NCBI RefSeq assembly: GCF_030253575.1
Contig: NC_080564.1
Location: 6,244,501 to 6,308,500, forward strand
From: Rhododendron vialii
Taxonomy: Eukaryota > Streptophyta > Magnoliopsida > Ericales > Ericaceae
Direction of reading: 5' to 3'
Length of the DNA stretch: 64,000 nt
Shown here: piece after piece, positions 44,905 to 57,370 of the stretch
Numbering within the stretch: position 1 is the first letter of the stretch
Layout: the number at the start of each line of letters is the position of its first letter
Notes under the pieces: generated by a model
What the model saw: the letters and a program-made list of their open reading frames with translations, nothing else
What the model was told of the DNA's origin: nothing
Databases searched by the model: none
Position numbers and translations under genes: made by a program

Positions 44905-47165
44905 AAATGAGTGGTTGTGATTATTCTGATCCAAGTGCTATCATGTGGCTTACATAATTCTGGGAAAAATATTTTGGCTTCTCCATCTCTCGAGAATATC
45001 TTAGAACGCTTCACATAAGTCTAGTATATAGTAAAATCTTTCATAGAATCTTCTCAAACATTCCTGACTCGATCATCAGCACTGGAATATAATCAAAATC
45101 AGCAATATTTGTTCAAAAAAGTGCTCACATTAGAATAACCAAACTTAGCAACCTATCAGCAACTCATCAAATTTTGGTTTTTGAATAATCAAAACTAGCA
45201 ATATTTTGCTGATAACCAAAATTTTTCTCTCTCAATCAAGTACACCATCATTACACGAAAACATTTTCCCTATCAACAATGTTTTTCAAAAAATAATTTT
45301 TAAAAAACAGTATTTTTCAGATTTTTTTCCCTGTTATTTTGAGAAACTTTTTTTTTTATACAGAAAACTGTTTTTTCAAAATTTTTAAAAAGTGTAAGTA
45401 AATAAGGTGTATGTTTTTAAAAAACTGTTTTTTTGGTAAACGGTTTTTGAAATTTCAAAATTGTTTTTTTACACAAAATCTGTTTTTAAATAAAACTGTA
45501 TTTATAGTTTTTAAATTTTCAAAACTGTTTGTGTAAATAGAGTTCTTTCAAAATTTCTCAAAACTATATTTACAGTTTTTAAGTGAACAATGTATGCTAA
45601 CATAAACTTTTTTTTCTTCAAAAACCTGTTTAATAAACTGTGTTTTTTTTTTCAAAAACCGTTGTTTTTTAGAAAAATATGCGTGAAATGAAGGAAAAAA
45701 AAGTTTAGAGGGCCCATTGCTTTTGATTATGGTCAAAAAAAAATCAATGTAGGATTTAACATTGCTAACTTTAGAAACTTCCAAATGGATAATCAAAATC
45801 TGATGTGGTATATTTTGGTTATTCACATTTACTTATAACTATACGCATAGTTGAAAGTCGAGAAAATTTATTTATTATATCGTCACCCGATTTCATCAAA
45901 AAGACATTGGCAAAAGTCTATACAACCAACTTAAGAATAGACTGGGTTAACTTAGATGTGACTAGGGCTGTAAATGAACCGAGCCATTTGCGAATTATTC
46001 GAGGTTCGGTTCGGTAAGAGTTCGTTCGAGTTCGATTCGTCTGCTAAACGAACTGAACCTGAACCTCAATTCTAGGCTCGTTCCGTAAATGAGCCGAACC
46101 TGAGCCTAACGGTATTCGGCTCGGTTAGGTTCGCGAACCTATACTTAAATTTAATTAATAATTCAATAGGGGTCTATTTGTAAATGTAAAAAATTTTAAG
46201 GTTGTATATATAATTCAATACTTATTTTTCTCCCAAATTCTATACGATCAATGAGAGAGTTTGGGTTCGCTTGAGTTTAATGAGCTGAGCCGAATCAAAC
46301 CTGAGTCTTGACGAGCTCAATTCGAGCTTAGATTCAGCTCGGCTTGATTCATTTGAGTTTAACAAGCCAAACTCGAGCCAAGATATTCAAGGTCGAATCG
46401 AACTCGAGCCGAATCCGAGCCGAACTCGAGCCAGACTAGTATCTTAATGAACTCAACCGAGCCGAACCCGAGCCTTGAAAAATTTTAACGAGCCGAACTC
46501 GAGCCAAATTGTTTAGGCTCGAATCGAACCCGAGCCGAACTCATACCTTAACGAACCCGAGCCGAACTTAACAGGGTTCGGCTTGATTCGATTCGTTTAC
46601 AGCCCTAGATGTGACCCTCCCTCATGCTCTATCAGCGCGTCATGCATGAATAGACGGGTTAAGTAATCTTTTTTCACTTCTCCATCTCTCGAAAATGTCG
46701 TAGAAACGCTTCACATAAGCCTAATATATGGTAAAATCTTTCGTAGACGAATGTTCTCAAATATTCCTCACTCATCAGAAACTCTTCAAATATGTCAAGG
46801 TTACCCGCTAAATAGTGGAGGGAAGTCTAATCTAAGTTCTTTTAGGATTAGGAGTGTCATATAATAAATGTGTGCTCGTGGATTATTATCCAACCAGATG
46901 GTTGACTATAGCAAAAACTCTAATGCCTCGTAACTATATTCATAGTTGAACGTCGAAAATTTTTACTTATAGTTGAACGTCGAGAAACTTAATTAGTATA
47001 ACCCAGCGTACGCGATTTCATCAAAAGACATTGTCAAATGTCCATACATGATACAACCAACCTAAAACATAGAATAATGCACGCAAAATAATAGACGGGG
47101 TTAACTTAGAGGTGAGCCTCGTACTCTATTAGCGCGTACTGCAGTGAACGCCGAATTTTGGCGCG
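44905..47165. repeat. Diverged partial copies of the unit A/B block
   Basis: Two further copies of sequence also at about 28160-29330 and 42320-43870. Landmarks: GAGTGGTTGTGATTATxxTGATC (44920), CTTCACATAAG(T/C)CTA (45008, 46710), ATAGTTGAA(A/C)GTCGAGAAA (45846, 46973), and a final CTCTATTAGCGCG (47126). They are interrupted by a MITE relative and the hAT-like element at 45963. Confidence 0.75.
45963..46607. mobile_element. hAT-like element with 8-bp target duplication
   Basis: GATGTGAC at 45955-45962 and 46608-46615 is a perfect 8-bp duplication. Ends TAGGGCTGTAAATGAACCGA and TTCGTTTACAGCCCTA are inverse. The interior is many repeats of GAGCCGAAC/GTTCGGCTC in both directions. No transposase. 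Confidence 0.9.
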
Positions 47166-47309
47166 AATATAGGGCCTTTCAAACCTTAGAAAAACTGGAA
47201 AGCGAAAGACAAAAACAGAACATGTGGAAACTAATGACAAACTGGTGTCTTTTTTTGTTCATAAATAGTTTGGTATAGAAGGGTAAAGGGTGGGGAACGA
47301 TAGGACTAT

Positions 47310-48477
47310 TTAAAGGCAGGGCCACACAGGCCATTGAAAAGGGACGAACTCGTCAGAAAATTCATCAAAACGGTAGGGATAAAGGACTTCGATTTTTCTC
47401 TCAGTTTGATCATAAGATATGATCTCATTTGATGATGTGAGGAGAATTATGTGAGGATTCCAAGGGCTAATTGCGATTGGGAAAGGATAATGGTGACCAA
47501 CTTCGAGCCCGAAATCCGAACCAACTGATTCTGTGAGCCAACGTCCATCGACTAACTTCAACCACATCCTCATCGTCGTCCAAGTAGCTTCCACCCTCGC
47601 GTTTGCTCTTGAGAACCCACACCTCAATCGATCCAAGAATGATAAAAAATTGAAGACATCGATTTTGTGTTCCTTCAAAATCCTTGCGACCGTATCCGTC
47701 AATTCCCCTGTCCAACGGCAAATTGATCAATTTTACGCGACCCTTTGGATTGTCAGGATTGTATGCAACAACCCGCTTCCCATACCAATCCCACCAGTGA
47801 AACACGCCTCCTATAACCTTTGCGGCAGTAAGTTGCCCCAAATAAAATCCCGCCCCGGCCATCACTGTCGATTTGCTCCACTTCCCAGTTTTCGACGAAT
47901 ACGTTTCCACTTCCCGGGTTTTGGCTTCGTTATCAGGCAACTCAACGGGAGGAAGCGTTCCGCCTACACGCACCAGCTTGTAGCTGAGACCGTTAATCTT
48001 GCGGCCGCCTGTTTCTTGTTCATGGCAGACAAATCCTACGTGAGCGTGCGGGTAATTTTCAAGGGGTTTGGGAAGTTTGATGTGCTTCTTGGAAACGAGG
48101 TCTAAGACGTGGCAAGTATTGTGATTTAGGCTGACTAGAAGGAGGCCTTTGGACGAGGCTAGTACATTGCGGAGGTTTTGCAAACAATCCAGGCTCTCGA
48201 GTTCCCGTGTCTCCATTGCGGTAGAGCTGATGAACTTGTTATGCCGGGTTTTCGAACGATGGGAGGGAATACAACTGTAAAAGAAGCCGATGGGAGCGTT
48301 TTTACAGTGTCGAGATAGGTAATTCTTGCGGAAAGCTGCAGCCGAGATCGTATCGTTCCAATCCGAGGACACACACTTGAATCTCATGACTGACTTCACA
48401 GGCAACCTAAGAAGTATTTCCAAGACGATGTCCTTGGGAAAGTCCATTGCGCTCTCTCGATCGATCGATCTCGACAA
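47310..48477 (-). pseudogene. F-box protein gene with a 3' frameshift
   Basis: The ATG-started frame encodes 336 residues, ending at 47467. It has an N-terminal F-box (about residues 11-50: FPKDIVLEILLRLPVKSVMR and FKCVSSDWNDT) followed by an F-box-associated domain (VWVLKS, WTLAHRIS). F-box proteins are SCF ubiquitin-ligase substrate receptors. After HRISW, homology continues in another frame: GSDFGLEVGHHYPFPI, SPWNPHIILLTSSNEIISY, FQWPVWPCL, stop at 47310. So a one-base indel near 47517-47528 truncates the normal C-terminus of about 390 residues. It could be a real mutation or a base-calling error; the rest of the frame is clean. Confidence 0.85.
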
Positions 48478-48499
48478 GAGCTATCGAGGCCTGACTATT

Positions 48500-49145
48500 T
48501 CTCTACTATAACCTCCCCCTTCCCATCATCATACCGGACTCTGGCTTAATATAGAGTTGGAGTTATACAAGGAGGGGGAGACAAGACTAGACTAGACTTT
48601 GGAAACAGGATCGGAATAATATATTTTTTTTGGAAAAGCAAATCCGTGAAATATACCGGGAATTTTGGCTTAAAATGGATTTGGAGCTTAGTCATATAAT
48701 TTAAAAACCTTTGCTCCCTCTCCCAATTGGCGATCTACGCTCACGCTTTTCTATCATCGCTCTCACAAATTTATGATCTGCTCTCGCGCTTTTCTACACT
48801 TTCACACGCACGCGCATTATGTGACTTAGATGTTGAGTTATACAGAGAGTGAGAGACTACTCTAAGTATGGAAACACAATCATTGAATGACTAATTTGTG
48901 GAAAAGTAAAGCTTTGTAGTTTCCTTTTCATGTCAAATAAGGAAAACAGAATTCAAAAATCAATAATTTTCCTTTAAAAGGTTTTGGAGCAGAGTTCAAC
49001 TAATTCCTGATTTCTATGCAAATATAGTAATATTAATAATAATAATAATAAAAATAACAACAAAAAACTACTATAAAAAAAAACAATTACAATAATTATA
49101 GTGGAATATTGGAGCAGAGATTAACAATGATTTTGGAGCAGAGTA
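48500..49145. other. F-box promoter side and intergenic
   Basis: No gene seen. Contains a repeated theme (TTATACAAGGAGGGGGAGAC at 48563, TTATACAGAGAGTGAGAGAC at 48838), suggesting an old local duplication of the F-box upstream region. Confidence 0.45.
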
Positions 49146-49262
49146 ATTTTTTAAGGGGTTTCAGAAGTTTGATCTGCTTTTGGGAACGAGATCTATGACG
49201 TGGTAAATATTGGGATTTCGAATTGAGTAGAAGGGAGGCCTTTGGATGGGGCTAAAGTGCTT
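49146..49262 (-). pseudogene. Duplicated F-box gene fragment
   Basis: AATTTTTTAAGGGGTTTCAG and GGAGGCCTTTGGATGGGGCT match 48055-48165 of the F-box gene with scattered differences. About 115 bp; not coding. Confidence 0.8.
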
Positions 49263-49279
49263 TCTATCGTGAATGAACT

Positions 49280-49735
49280 CAAATCAGATGTAAAACATTA
49301 CAGTCATGTCGGCGAAGTGTGCAGCTAGTAGTTACACAAAGTTTGCAGCCACAAAGTAAAAGTTCATGGCCATGATGCAATAGTTTGTCCCTTCACGTAT
49401 ATTATCTTGATGCAATGTTTGTGGCCATAATGTACTACGATGTAAAAATTCGCAGTCACGATACAATAGATTGCGGTCACGATGTGAAGTTCATGGCCAC
49501 GATGTCAAAGTTTGCGGCTACGATGCAATAGTTTGTAGTCATGACGTAAAAGTTCGCGGCCACTATGCAATAGTTTGCAGTCACCCGATGTAAAAGTTCA
49601 CGGCCACGATGCAATAATTTGCGATCACGCTATAAAAGTTTGCTATCACGATGCAATAGTATGTGACCACAATGTCAAAATTTGCGCCCACGGTGCAAAA
49701 GTTTGCGACTGAAAAAGTTGGCGGCCAGAATGACA
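49280..49735. repeat. Degenerate minisatellite, about 21-bp period
   Basis: At least 16 imperfect units of GATGCAATAGTTTGCGGTCAC or GATGTAAAAGTTCGCGGCCAC, often alternating. Begins next to the F-box fragment. Confidence 0.9.
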
Positions 49736-50880
49736 GTCAAGTAGGGTAACAGAATCGGAAAAAAGAAAAACATTACAAGAAAACTTGAAAAATCTGTTGG
49801 AGTTCTCTATTTATTTACAGTATTTTTTTTGAATAGCAAAAATCTGTTGGAGTTCTCTGTATAGATTATTATTATTATTCTTCATAATGCAAGTGAGGTC
49901 GGAAAGTACACATTTGATGACAAAATTTTGAAGTACTCCTGTATGAAAGGAGATGCTTAAAAGCGATGTCTTCAAACAAAATTTGAACCAAGTGAATAAT
50001 TAATTGATAGTACTATCAATCAAGCATTTGATAAAAAAAGAAAAGATATCACACAAGTGAACTTGGAATGGCACCCGGTTGAATGCCACAAGGTCACACC
50101 ACCTTATTTTGTTGTGACGCCGCAACATGACCCCAACTCCCAAATAATGTTATATTAACATTTTCACAATTTGTGAAACCATTTGGCTCACAAAATTTTT
50201 CAACCAAATATGAATCGAAGTACGATCTTATCAGATATTTATACCCGATCAAACAAAGATGATTTAACGCTACGCGAAATTACCACCTGTGACTCTGTGA
50301 GTACCTAAGAAAAACCTATTCACGATCCACACGGAGCAGAGCTGAATCAGAAGAGCATAAAAAAGAGTGATCAGACGGGCCGGCTAAGAATAACAAAAAC
50401 AAGACTCAAACACTACCCACAAAATACAGCAAAGCAATAGAAGTTGGAACATTTTTCGAGAGAGATGAACTCCTGAGCTTCTGCAAAGAATCCAAACTCT
50501 AAAGTTCCTCTCTCTTCACAGCAAGCATCAAGTTCTTCATTCAAACGATTGCATAGGAATACAACCGTGATTGTGAAAAAAAAAGGGGGAATTAATACAT
50601 ATACAGCCCCATCAAGGCCCATATTTCCTAGCAACGACCTTCTGTGGGGTTGGTCTCTAAAATTAGTTGAGACTTGTCAAAAGTGACCCAAATACCTGCG
50701 TAAACAAAAAAGTTGTGGTGATATTGGTGCTGTAAGAAATTTCACCAATCGTGTTAGGGCTCTGGCTAGCATAGTGTTATGTTCGCAGTAAAGCAATCTC
50801 GTGTCCCTTTTGTTTCATTCAGATCAGTGCAGGTCTCATTCAGATTACAGATTGAGATTTTGGGAATTGGGGGATGGTGC
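49736..50880. other. Intergenic; no confident gene
   Basis: A 73-codon minus-strand frame (50413-50634) has no recognisable domain. A SINE-like tail (GGGGTTGGTCTCTAAAATTAG) lies at about 50648-50710. Confidence 0.4.
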
Positions 50881-51015
50881 TATGCACAGCACCATGCTGC
50901 GCATCTCTGAGCCGTCAGATCGTGCATCTGACTGCTCGGATCTCGGGTCGGCAACTAACGACTCTCGATCGTTGGTTGCCGAAATGAGATTCAAGCGGTC
51001 GGATGCATGATCCGA
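50880..51015. mobile_element. Small GC-richer element with internal hairpin
   Basis: Contains TCGGCAACTAACGAC then TCGTTGGTTGCCGA (about 50950-50985), a 14-bp hairpin, flanked by inverse arms with GAGCCGTCAGATC and CGGTCGGATGCATG. A relative, partly deleted, sits at 43737-43775. Confidence 0.55.
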
Positions 51016-51820
51016 CGGTACAACGCGACATTATGCCTGATCTTTCAGTTTAATGTATATTGGGATTTAACAGGTACAGTATTATTTTTTGTTACTTTAA
51101 AAAACATGATTTTGGCTATAGTAGATTAACTTTTTTGGTGATTTTGGCTATTATGGAATTGGCAATATAAGATGATTATAACGTGTATATTTTTACATAA
51201 ATCTGCTACTCTCTCGGTCCGTTATTTAGAGTCCAGTATCCTATTTTAGGTTATCCCTTAATAAGTGTCCATTTTGTAAAGTTAGTGGGTAAAAGTGTGT
51301 GCATCGTCTTTTTTGTCCACAAAAGTAGATTCTATTTTAAAAAGTTAGTGAGTAAAAGTATAATGATGTTGGGTAAGTATGGAAAGTGGAGGAAAAGTTG
51401 ATGTAAAAGGTTTAATGATGATGTCTTTTTAATAAGTTGTAATTACGAAGCAAGACACTTAAAAAGGGACGGATGGAGTACAAAAATTTAACCAAAGGGG
51501 GAAACAATGTCAATAACATGATTTTAAGCGGGTCGGATTAATGATAAACTATATAACACGTTCAAGGTAACAAATATATTGACACAAATATGAAATGACA
51601 CGAACACAATACAACATGCCATTATGCTCACCCCTAATGTAAATTGCTCTCTAGTTGGCCCACTTAAATACATTCGGACTCGTCACCGTCGGCCTTTCAT
51701 GAGATTCTTTTTTTTTTTTTTAGGAGGTGGGTGGGGGGCGGCGCGTGGTGGTGGTACATCATATCATAAAATAAAAACAAGACTAAACTCTCTTAAAATT
51801 CAATTTAGTACAGCTCCATG
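51016..51820. other. Intergenic, no gene seen
   Basis: AT-rich. A segment near 51210-51480 resembles MITE termini common in plants (CTCTCGGTCCGTTATTTAGAG ... AAAAAGGGACGGATGGAGTA). Confidence 0.5.
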
Positions 51821-51821
51821 A

Positions 51822-51995
51822 GGCACATCATATCGCCCACGCAAAAAAAAGACGTTGACCATGGATCTGATTTTAGTGGCAAAAATAATTGAGTCAGCTG
51901 GCCCAGATGATTTTTGTGGTAGGCCCACGGACTAATCCATTGTACCCCGAAGCTGACCATCTCCAAGTGCGACCCCTTGTTGGGTCCTGTACATA
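51822..51995. repeat. Further copy of a unit-B flank sequence
   Basis: ACCATGGATCTGA, GATGATTTTTGTGGTAGGCC and CCATCTCCAAG match 44039-44180 in order and orientation. Confidence 0.75.
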
Positions 51996-52268
51996 TCAAA
52001 AAGAAGCATTAAGTGGAGGATTTGGATGGTCTTTATTTTAGGGTATTTCCAGGCATAATTCATAATTCAATTGCATAATTAAAAAAACATATCAGAAAAA
52101 GGGACATTTTATTACTTGATAAGGGTACATTGAGCATTTAATAAAAATTTGGATGACACATCTAATGAGCTGATGGGCCAAGCCCGATCCCAAAAAAACC
52201 TTAACAATCGAACCCTAGCGGCCACAACCCCAAAGTGGATAGAAGGGAATGAGACAATCCTAATCCTT

Positions 52269-54090
52269 GGCCCCGTTCAGTTGCACGGAAAGGATGGAAA
52301 AATTAATTTTCCTGTAATTTTCTGTGTATTCAATTACCAGAAAAGTTGTAGGATCCACAGCTTCAATTTTTTCACTCGAAAACACTTTCCTACAAGATAG
52401 ATAGGTCTTACAAAAAGGAAAGAATTCTTGTTTTTCTATAAGATTTATGGAAAGCTATGGTACATAGGGTATACCGTATGTCTAAATTATGACAATTTGT
52501 GATTTTCATTATGCCGATTTTGGTTTTCAAATGCATATTTATGATTTTAGTTACGACTTGTACTTTAAAATTTATCTGTTAAACAGGTAATTAGCAGGTT
52601 ACCTATAATTAAAAAATATTATTATTATGTAACCATAATTATTCGTACCAGAATCCACAATACTTGTACCCTAACCAAATATATGCGTACAATATCTAAA
52701 ATTAAATAATGATACCCACAAATGTTATAATAACACCATAAATTGACATTATGTTGCCATTATGAGTCGTAGCAAAAATTCTTTGACTCGTATGATATTA
52801 CGTTACAAAATCAAAATATGTTGTACCAAAATCAACAATTGATATACCCAAGAAAAAATATTTGTAAAATGCCACAAATTTTATAAAATAACCACAATTG
52901 TTATGACAACACCTAAAATTGTCATTTTCTTACCACAATGTGTCGTACCAAAGTAAATTAATTAAAATATTCCGTAATAAGACATGTCTAAAATACCACA
53001 AATTTAATAATATAACTAAATATGTTATGACAATACCATAAATTGACATTTTCATATCTACAACGTGTCGTATAAAAAAAATTCAAACAAAATGTTCAGT
53101 TAACAATAGTTATAATTGGCAAAATACCATATCATAATTAAATAATATAACCACAATTGTTATAATAAAACCATAAAGTGGTGTTACCTTACCACAACCT
53201 GTCGTTTTTTTTTTTTGTGATGATATGTTCCATAACAAAATGAAAATATGTCGTTAACGAGTATGTTTCTAGAATAATTGATCAAAACTATTAGAATATC
53301 AAGTTATACGATATTCAATATTGTCACCAACAAGCATAACGAAATCAATGACCTTGATTGTTATTATTGTGTCGTGGTCACAAGTCTATCGTACATTCAG
53401 CTACAACAGAGAAATTAGTTTCATAAAAAGTATATTGAATGTACAAATTCTAAATGTTGATTTTTTTAAGGAAAAATTCTAAATATTGTTACCGAGTATA
53501 TTTATAAAATGATCGATCAGAACCGTTAGAATGTGAAGTCCTACAATATTCAACATAGTCACCAAAATTAGAAATCACGGGATATCAACAAATATGTAAC
53601 CAAACGACATTTAACATGTCTGAATGCATTAAAGTCTTTCGTTAATTGTGGTACGACATATTCTAGTCTTGCTACAGAATATTTGGATTAATTTCTTTTG
53701 ATACGACACATTGTGGTAAGCAAATGCCAATTTTTGGTGTCGTCATAAAAGTTATGGTTATGTTATATAATTTGTGGTCATTTTTTGGAGAGGGAGAGAG
53801 TGTGAGGGAGGAAAGAACATCCGGTTACCTGGTCAACCCTTTTTCATTTTATTAATTGATTTAATAAATAGGTAGTTCAGATCATTCACTTTTAAATCCG
53901 AGGGTTTAAAATCATGGTGTATACGGTACACCCCTTAATAAGGAGTGTGTACCATAGGACTTCCCAAGATTTCTTCTCAACAGAACATACATAGGAAAAT
54001 AAATTACATTTTTCTTTACTTTACCTCACCTCACTTCATTTTTCTTGAGAACCAATTTATTGCACAACATTCCCTACAACTGAACGGAGC
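52269..54090. mobile_element. MITE split by a nested 1.5-kb element
   Basis: Outer ends GGCCCCGTTCAGTTG and CAACTGAACGGAGC are inverse. About 185 bp of MITE lies left and 130 bp right of the inner element at 52455-53957. Confidence 0.75.
52455..53957. mobile_element. AT-rich TIR element, 1.5 kb (sister of 34426-36536)
   Basis: Left end CTATGGTACATAGGGTATACC, right end GGTACACCCCTTAATAAGG then GTGTACCATAG. Interior sub-repeats as in the 2.1-kb sister, with inner inversion (TACGACACATTGTGGTAAG at 53702). The first 250 bp are almost identical to the sister. Confidence 0.87.
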
Positions 54091-54229
54091 ACTGATGAAA
54101 GCTTATAGTACCACGTCAAAATGTGTTCTCTTCTTTTCTTTTCGTTTTTGTTTCTCAGCTGAAGATTTTCAGATCCAAAACTTTTGAAAAATTGCAGTCA
54201 ACAATGTGACTCGACCGATTAATGATCTG

Positions 54230-54750
54230 CTTGTCCAACATTATTGCATTTTACTTTTGGAAATATGACCAGTGTTTAGCCGAGACAAGTGGTGGGGAGT
54301 TGAGAATTTTTCTTCCTTTCACGTGCAATGAACATTTTTTTTTGATAACCAGAGATGTTCGAGACAGTTTGTGCACATCTCGATTAACTCTGGTACTCTG
54401 AAGTTAACCACCGGATAAATCCTCTAATGACTCCAAGATTTGAAACGATTAATTTTTACTTACATGAAAAAATAAAACTCTATAATTGATCGCAGCAACA
54501 ACTTTAGGGATAAACTACGTTCATTTTCCTTCCCGAATAAATGAATCGATCTGATCGCGGATTGCTTGGACTGATCTTACTTTTTCCAAACAATATTCGA
54601 AACGAACATATTCAAGACACACGAGTCTATTATTGAAGTGGCCCTTGTGGTCCTGTGGACCGTCTTTTCGCTGTTTGCAAATTCTGCTTTTTGTAAAGGA
54701 AAGGAGAAAAGAAGGAATCCTTCGGTTTGGCATAAAATGGAGAACTTTAT
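54230..54750. other. Intergenic, no gene seen
   Basis: No repeat ends or coding homology recognised. Confidence 0.45.
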
Positions 54751-54765
54751 GGTCGGCCTACCCCA

Positions 54766-54966
54766 AAGGTTTGCCCAGTAGTCAAAACATGTTGCTTGTA
54801 CATTTGCCTCCCTCCAAGGTCTCAGGTTCGAAACTTATCAGATACTATTAATTCTTTTGGGCCGGTCTAAACGGTCTAATTAGGCTCCCCGCAAGTAGGT
54901 AAGGTGGTGGGATTGGGTGTCTAGAATTAATCCAAGTACACTTAAGCTGACTCGGACACCTGAGTT
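54766..54966 (+). mobile_element. tRNA-derived SINE
   Basis: A-box-like GGTTTGCCCAGTAGTC, B box CTCAGGTTCGAAACTT and 3' tail CTGACTCGGACACCTGAGTT. Confidence 0.75.
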
Positions 54967-56071
54967 AGATCCGCAAAATGTTATCTTGGACCACAAACAA
55001 AATGGCTTCCCATAATCAATAAAATTGTCCAGGCGGCAATCATCAAACGCCAGAATAATTATTCATAATCCTGAATGGATACGTATCTTGCAATTTTCAG
55101 GGTGACCCCCAGTGTAAGATACTATATGTTAGGTAGGTAGTAGTTACTAGTGAGAGCACCAATTTCAAAAGGAAAAGGTAATTGTGATAGTGTAAGAGAA
55201 CATATTTATGAATACATATTTGAATTTTGGCACATTTAAATTAACGTTTCAAACTGTTGAGACTGTTAAAATAGTTTAGCGATTGAGATGGTAACAGAAT
55301 AACACTAGGAATAGGTCCACCACTTATATATAGTATTACTAAGAAAATGTTTAGTAAATCTCATCGTCGTTATAAAATTAGAAAACATAAATTACCTATT
55401 TTTCTAAGATGCAACAGCAGTCGTACTCAAGTAATTCTTAATCGGTGGGTGGGCATGCAAGCGGGAATGACCGAAGACAAATTCCTTTTTTTTTTAACAA
55501 TATATGTATCCCGTGGCTGCTTTAAAATATATATATATATCGTAGTGGTGGCACCTTTACAGCAATCTACTGGAGTAATTTTTTTTTTTTTTTAGCTTTC
55601 GCGATTGCCAATATAATAGTAATAAGTTGCGCCAATTTCTTAAAACACGTGAGATGGGGATAAGTCCTTCACTCGTTAATTATGACTTTGGTATATCTTT
55701 GTTGGGTATTCGGTGTACCTGGAAATCAATTAAAGCGTCTGGAAATAATTTGTTTTTGTAGGATCAGTCTTGTAACAATCATTACACCCAACTACACTGC
55801 TCTACTTAATTAATTAATTAGGGTTTATTATTATTAAACAATAATTAACCTAAGAATTGGGTAATGACGTACATTTGTGGTGGGGTTGTGTCTATCTGTT
55901 TACTTTTAAGGAAGCAACCGCTAGCCTTCTTATTCAGCTGCTGCTTTTTTATGTAAGCATTCATTTTCGCTGGATGAAAAGAATGCTTGCATGCATGGGT
56001 ACCAATTAGGCAGTCCTAAACTGGGCAAATGAAAATACAGACGCGTACGCAAAAATATTGTCACCAGAAAG
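54967..56071. other. Intergenic, no gene seen
   Basis: Contains short (AT)n and poly(T) tracts (55530, 55579). No coding signal. Confidence 0.5.
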
Positions 56072-56472
56072 CAGTGGCGGAGCCAGGATTTTTGTTCCGG
56101 AGGGGCCAGTTTAATAGAAATATTTTTTATCGGAACATGTACTTATTATATCATCAGATTTTTGCGTTTCAATACATTACATTTGTACATTAAAATGATT
56201 CTAGCCTAATGCACCAATCATTTTGTTTTTTTTCTCTAGGCTACTTCAACTGTTATGTGCTTATTTTTTACTTATGAAAGAAATTAAAAAATGCGAATGT
56301 AAAATAACTGATTTTTTATCAAATCAAACCAAAATAATTAAGATTATAAATAGTTATATACGAATAATTATCAATAATATTCAAAATAAAGTATATACAA
56401 AATAAAATTTTGAAAATTCAGAAGCTTAGGGAGCTGGGGCCCCTCCCAGGCCCCAACATAGCTCCGCTCCTG
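56072..56472. mobile_element. TIR element with CAGTGGCGGAGCC end
   Basis: Left CAGTGGCGGAGCCAGGATTT; right GGGGCCCCTCCCAGGCCC then GCTCCGCTCCTG, inverse to the left. Common plant MITE end type. Interior AT-rich, non-coding. Confidence 0.7.
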
Positions 56473-56696
56473 TCAAAAAGTAAAGACCATGACGCTCACA
56501 GCTTAAGGGGGCACAACGTGAGCGCCATGCAAGAAAATTCCGGAAACATGCAATGCGCCACCGAACTCAAGGTGGCGCTGCCCAACACAAAACACAGAGC
56601 TAGCCGCTAGGCGAAGTGCTACCTACGCGGCTACGCCAAGGTTTCGCTAAGGGCTTGCTTGCAAGCGCCAAGAGGGGTTATCCAAGGAGGCACTAG

Positions 56697-57370
56697 CAAT
56701 GTTTTGAATATCGTACCGGTCAGGGTATCGGTTTTTCTACTGATACGGTACGTATCGGCACCGGTTAAATACCGGGTACCGTTTCGAATTTACCGCAACT
56801 ACAATATATATAATAATTACATATAATTATAATTCAAAAAAATCTCCCATATCGTGCAATTCATCATAAAATACTTATGTAATTGCCTCTTATCCCACAT
56901 TGCCTAGTTACAAAACTGTTTTTCCATCTTAAATGACTTTGCACACTAATGGGCTTGTAAATGAGGACCCAATGAGAGGTCTTGTGCGCTCAGAAAAATG
57001 GGCCGTGGCTGAAGGCAATTTGGAAAAACTGATTCGGAAACCAGTTAATCAGATGCGCGTCACGGGTTATTCGCGCGCAGGGGGGGTGCAAATTTGGGAT
57101 TTGAGCCTCGCGCACATACTATGGTTAGCCCACTTGCTAAAATTCTGAACCGGACAACTTCTTTTTTTTTTAACATGACCAAAACAAAAAACGCTCTGCA
57201 GAAACAGTTTTTTTTTTTTTTAAATTACGCTCTGCAAAATTCCGGTCTCGGCCGGTATTTCCTGAAACCGCCGATACCGAGCGGTAAGGACCGGTATTGG
57301 GGGGTTAGGGTACTGATTTTTTATCAAAACGGTACGGATCGATTGGTACGAAACGGTATTCATAACTATG
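56697..57370. mobile_element. hAT-like element with 8-bp target duplication
   Basis: GGCACTAG at 56689-56696 and 57371-57378 is a perfect 8-bp duplication. Ends GTTTTGAATATCGTACCGG and GTACGAAACGGTATTCATAAC are inverse; many TACCGG/CCGGTA motifs near both ends. Confidence 0.88.

Noticed and set aside
49280-49735. Regular repeats as CRISPR-like array
   Set aside because: Units are contiguous with no spacers in a plant nuclear context; a minisatellite explains them.
50413-50634. 73-codon minus-strand frame with a hydrophobic stretch
   Set aside because: No recognisable family, no promoter or splice context; likely chance.
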